From an uncultured Jeotgalicoccus sp. (GTDB lineage Bacteria > Bacillota > Bacilli > Staphylococcales > Salinicoccaceae): DNA of 6,815 bases. This document shows, in pieces, positions 6,107 to 6,815 of this stretch. Each line of letters begins with the position of its first letter. Within the stretch, counting starts at the first letter, position 1. A program made the translations under genes and the position numbers. The stretch lies in the NCBI GenBank assembly GCA_947631305.1, contig CANRKV010000083.1, forward strand, positions 1 to 6,815. The letters run 5' to 3'. Under the pieces are notes generated by a model. It saw nothing but the letters and a program-made list of their open reading frames with translations, was not told where the DNA came from and did no database searches.

Positions 6107-6815
6107 TATCTGCACCTGCCAAAAGCTTAGTATATAAATTTTCGTACTCTGTAACGATGCTGTCCATGTCAAAGCGCACTTTCACATCTTTAAGCATGTT
6201 TTCCTGCATTTGTTCGTACAGTGCATCATCATTAAATAATTTAATTAAGTGCTCTGCTGCTTGTTTGTAATCGCCGATATCAACGACATAGCCCGTATCA
6301 TTATGCTTAATGACTTCAGAAATGCCGCCTGCTGTCGAACCGATTGGAATCGCACCGCAGTACATCGCTTCAAGCATTGCAAGGCCAAAGCTTTCCTTCG
6401 AACTTAACAGTAAAAAGGCATCGCTTAATTTGTAATAGGAACTCACGTCCGACTGCTGACCGGCAAAATGCACGCGGTCTTCTATATCAAGACTTGTAAC
6501 AAGTTCTCTAATGCTGTACATATCGGGACCATCACCGACAAGAACTAAGTGACAGTCGATCTCTTTCGCAGTTTCATGGAAAGTGTGGATGATATCATCC
6601 ACATTTTTAATCTTTCTGAAATTCGAAGTATGCATCAGTACTTTAGCACTGGCGGGAATATTTAATTTTTCTTTAAGTTCTTTTTTAACTGCTGATCTGT
6701 TGTCTGTATTAAAACGGGATTCATCGACAAAATTATAAACCGTCGTAATTTTGCTCTCCGGATTAATTAAATCATACGTCTCTTCTGTCAGACTGCTGCT
6801 GACAGACGTTGTGAT
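6084..6815 (-). CDS. bshA: N-acetyl-alpha-D-glucosaminyl L-malate synthase (bacillithiol synthesis), C-terminal part, cut by window edge
   Basis: GT4-family glycosyltransferase that joins GlcNAc from UDP-GlcNAc to L-malate, the first step of bacillithiol synthesis. The frame is open through the window edge and gives 243 residues of a protein that is normally about 380, so roughly the first 135 are missing. Residues 1-60 of the fragment (ITTSVSSSLTEETYDLINPE onward, then VYNFVDESRFN) are upstream of the Met in MHTSNFRK and clearly belong to the protein, so that Met is internal. Visible marks are HTSNFRKIKNVDDII (62-76), LVGDGP (92-97), the GT4 E-x7-E motif ESFGLAMLE (Glu141 and Glu149), and GGISEVI. 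By memory it matches Bacillus BshA along its length. The frame ends 23 nt inside cca, and no other bacillithiol gene (bshB, bshC) is in the window. Confidence 0.93.
   Translation of the reverse strand: MTTSVSSSLTEETYDLINPESKITTVYNFVDESRFNTDNRSAVKKELKEKLNIPASAKVLMHTSNFRKIKNVDDIIHTFHETAKEIDCHLVLVGDGPDMYSIRELVTSLDIEDRVHFAGQQSDVSSYYKLSDAFLLLSSKESFGLAMLEAMYCGAIPIGSTAGGISEVIKHNDTGYVVDIGDYKQAAEHLIKLFNDDALYEQMQENMLKDVKVRFDMDSIVTEYENLYTKLLAGADNDGTKSI
6113..6117 (-). promoter_or_regulatory. Ribosome binding site that fixes the cca start
   Basis: AGGTG on the minus strand, 6 nt before the ATG at 6106 and within bshA coding sequence. The protein then starts MTEQNLFKTGAKII, with GGAVRD at residue 28, the spacing expected for the family. 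The longer open frame upstream has no comparable site. Confidence 0.7.

Noticed and set aside
6107..6172. Twenty-two-codon N-terminal extension of cca
   Set aside because: This stretch encodes the end of bshA in another frame, a good ribosome binding site precedes the ATG at 6106, and family length and motif spacing fit the shorter protein.
6084..6635. A complete 183-residue glycosyltransferase starting at the Met of MHTSNFRK
   Set aside because: The frame stays open to the window edge and the 60 upstream residues are clearly BshA-like, so this is the tail of a longer, edge-cut gene.
1..6815. Mobile elements, CRISPR, tRNA/rRNA, riboswitch, prophage or defence genes
   Set aside because: Intergenic space totals under 60 nt, and I saw no repeats, transposase motifs or structured leaders; the genes are all ordinary housekeeping families.

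Overview
The window is a compact, fully minus-strand block of housekeeping genes from a low-to-mid GC Gram-positive bacterium. I count about 38% G+C in the first line, and the rest looks roughly similar. The gene content and order (bshA, cca, birA, dinG, aspB, asnS), the bacillithiol gene bshA, and a DinG with an N-terminal exonuclease but no Fe-S cysteines all point to Bacilli. The best fit is Staphylococcaceae (a Jeotgalicoccus-, Salinicoccus- or Macrococcus-like genus rather than Staphylococcus itself). The genus is an inference from memory of protein families, not from a database search.

In the direction of transcription (high to low coordinates), 6815-6084 holds the C-terminal two thirds of bshA, cut by the window edge. 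It overlaps cca (6106-4886) by 23 nt. cca overlaps birA (4932-3973) by 47 nt. A 12-nt gap leads to dinG (3960-1444). A 32-nt gap, bordered by a candidate promoter that overlaps the end of dinG, leads to aspB (1411-227). A 14-nt gap leads to the first 70 codons of asnS (212-1), cut by the other edge. There is no gene-free stretch longer than 32 nt, and I see no terminator, RNA gene, mobile element, repeat array or CRISPR.

The genes read as one operon-like run, with a possible internal promoter splitting it into bshA-cca-birA-dinG and aspB-asnS. The functions are bacillithiol synthesis, tRNA 3'-end maturation, biotin attachment and biotin regulation, nucleic-acid degradation/repair, aspartate synthesis and Asn-tRNA charging. 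They are linked by conserved order rather than by a single pathway. Three start sites were moved relative to the longest open frame: aspB and cca are shortened to the ATG behind a good ribosome binding site, and bshA is extended upstream to the window edge.

I found no previously undescribed system here. The most interesting item is the dinG product, whose helicase half lacks the Fe-S cluster ligands and has a changed motif V while the exonuclease half is intact. This agrees with the known S. aureus case of a helicase turned nuclease.
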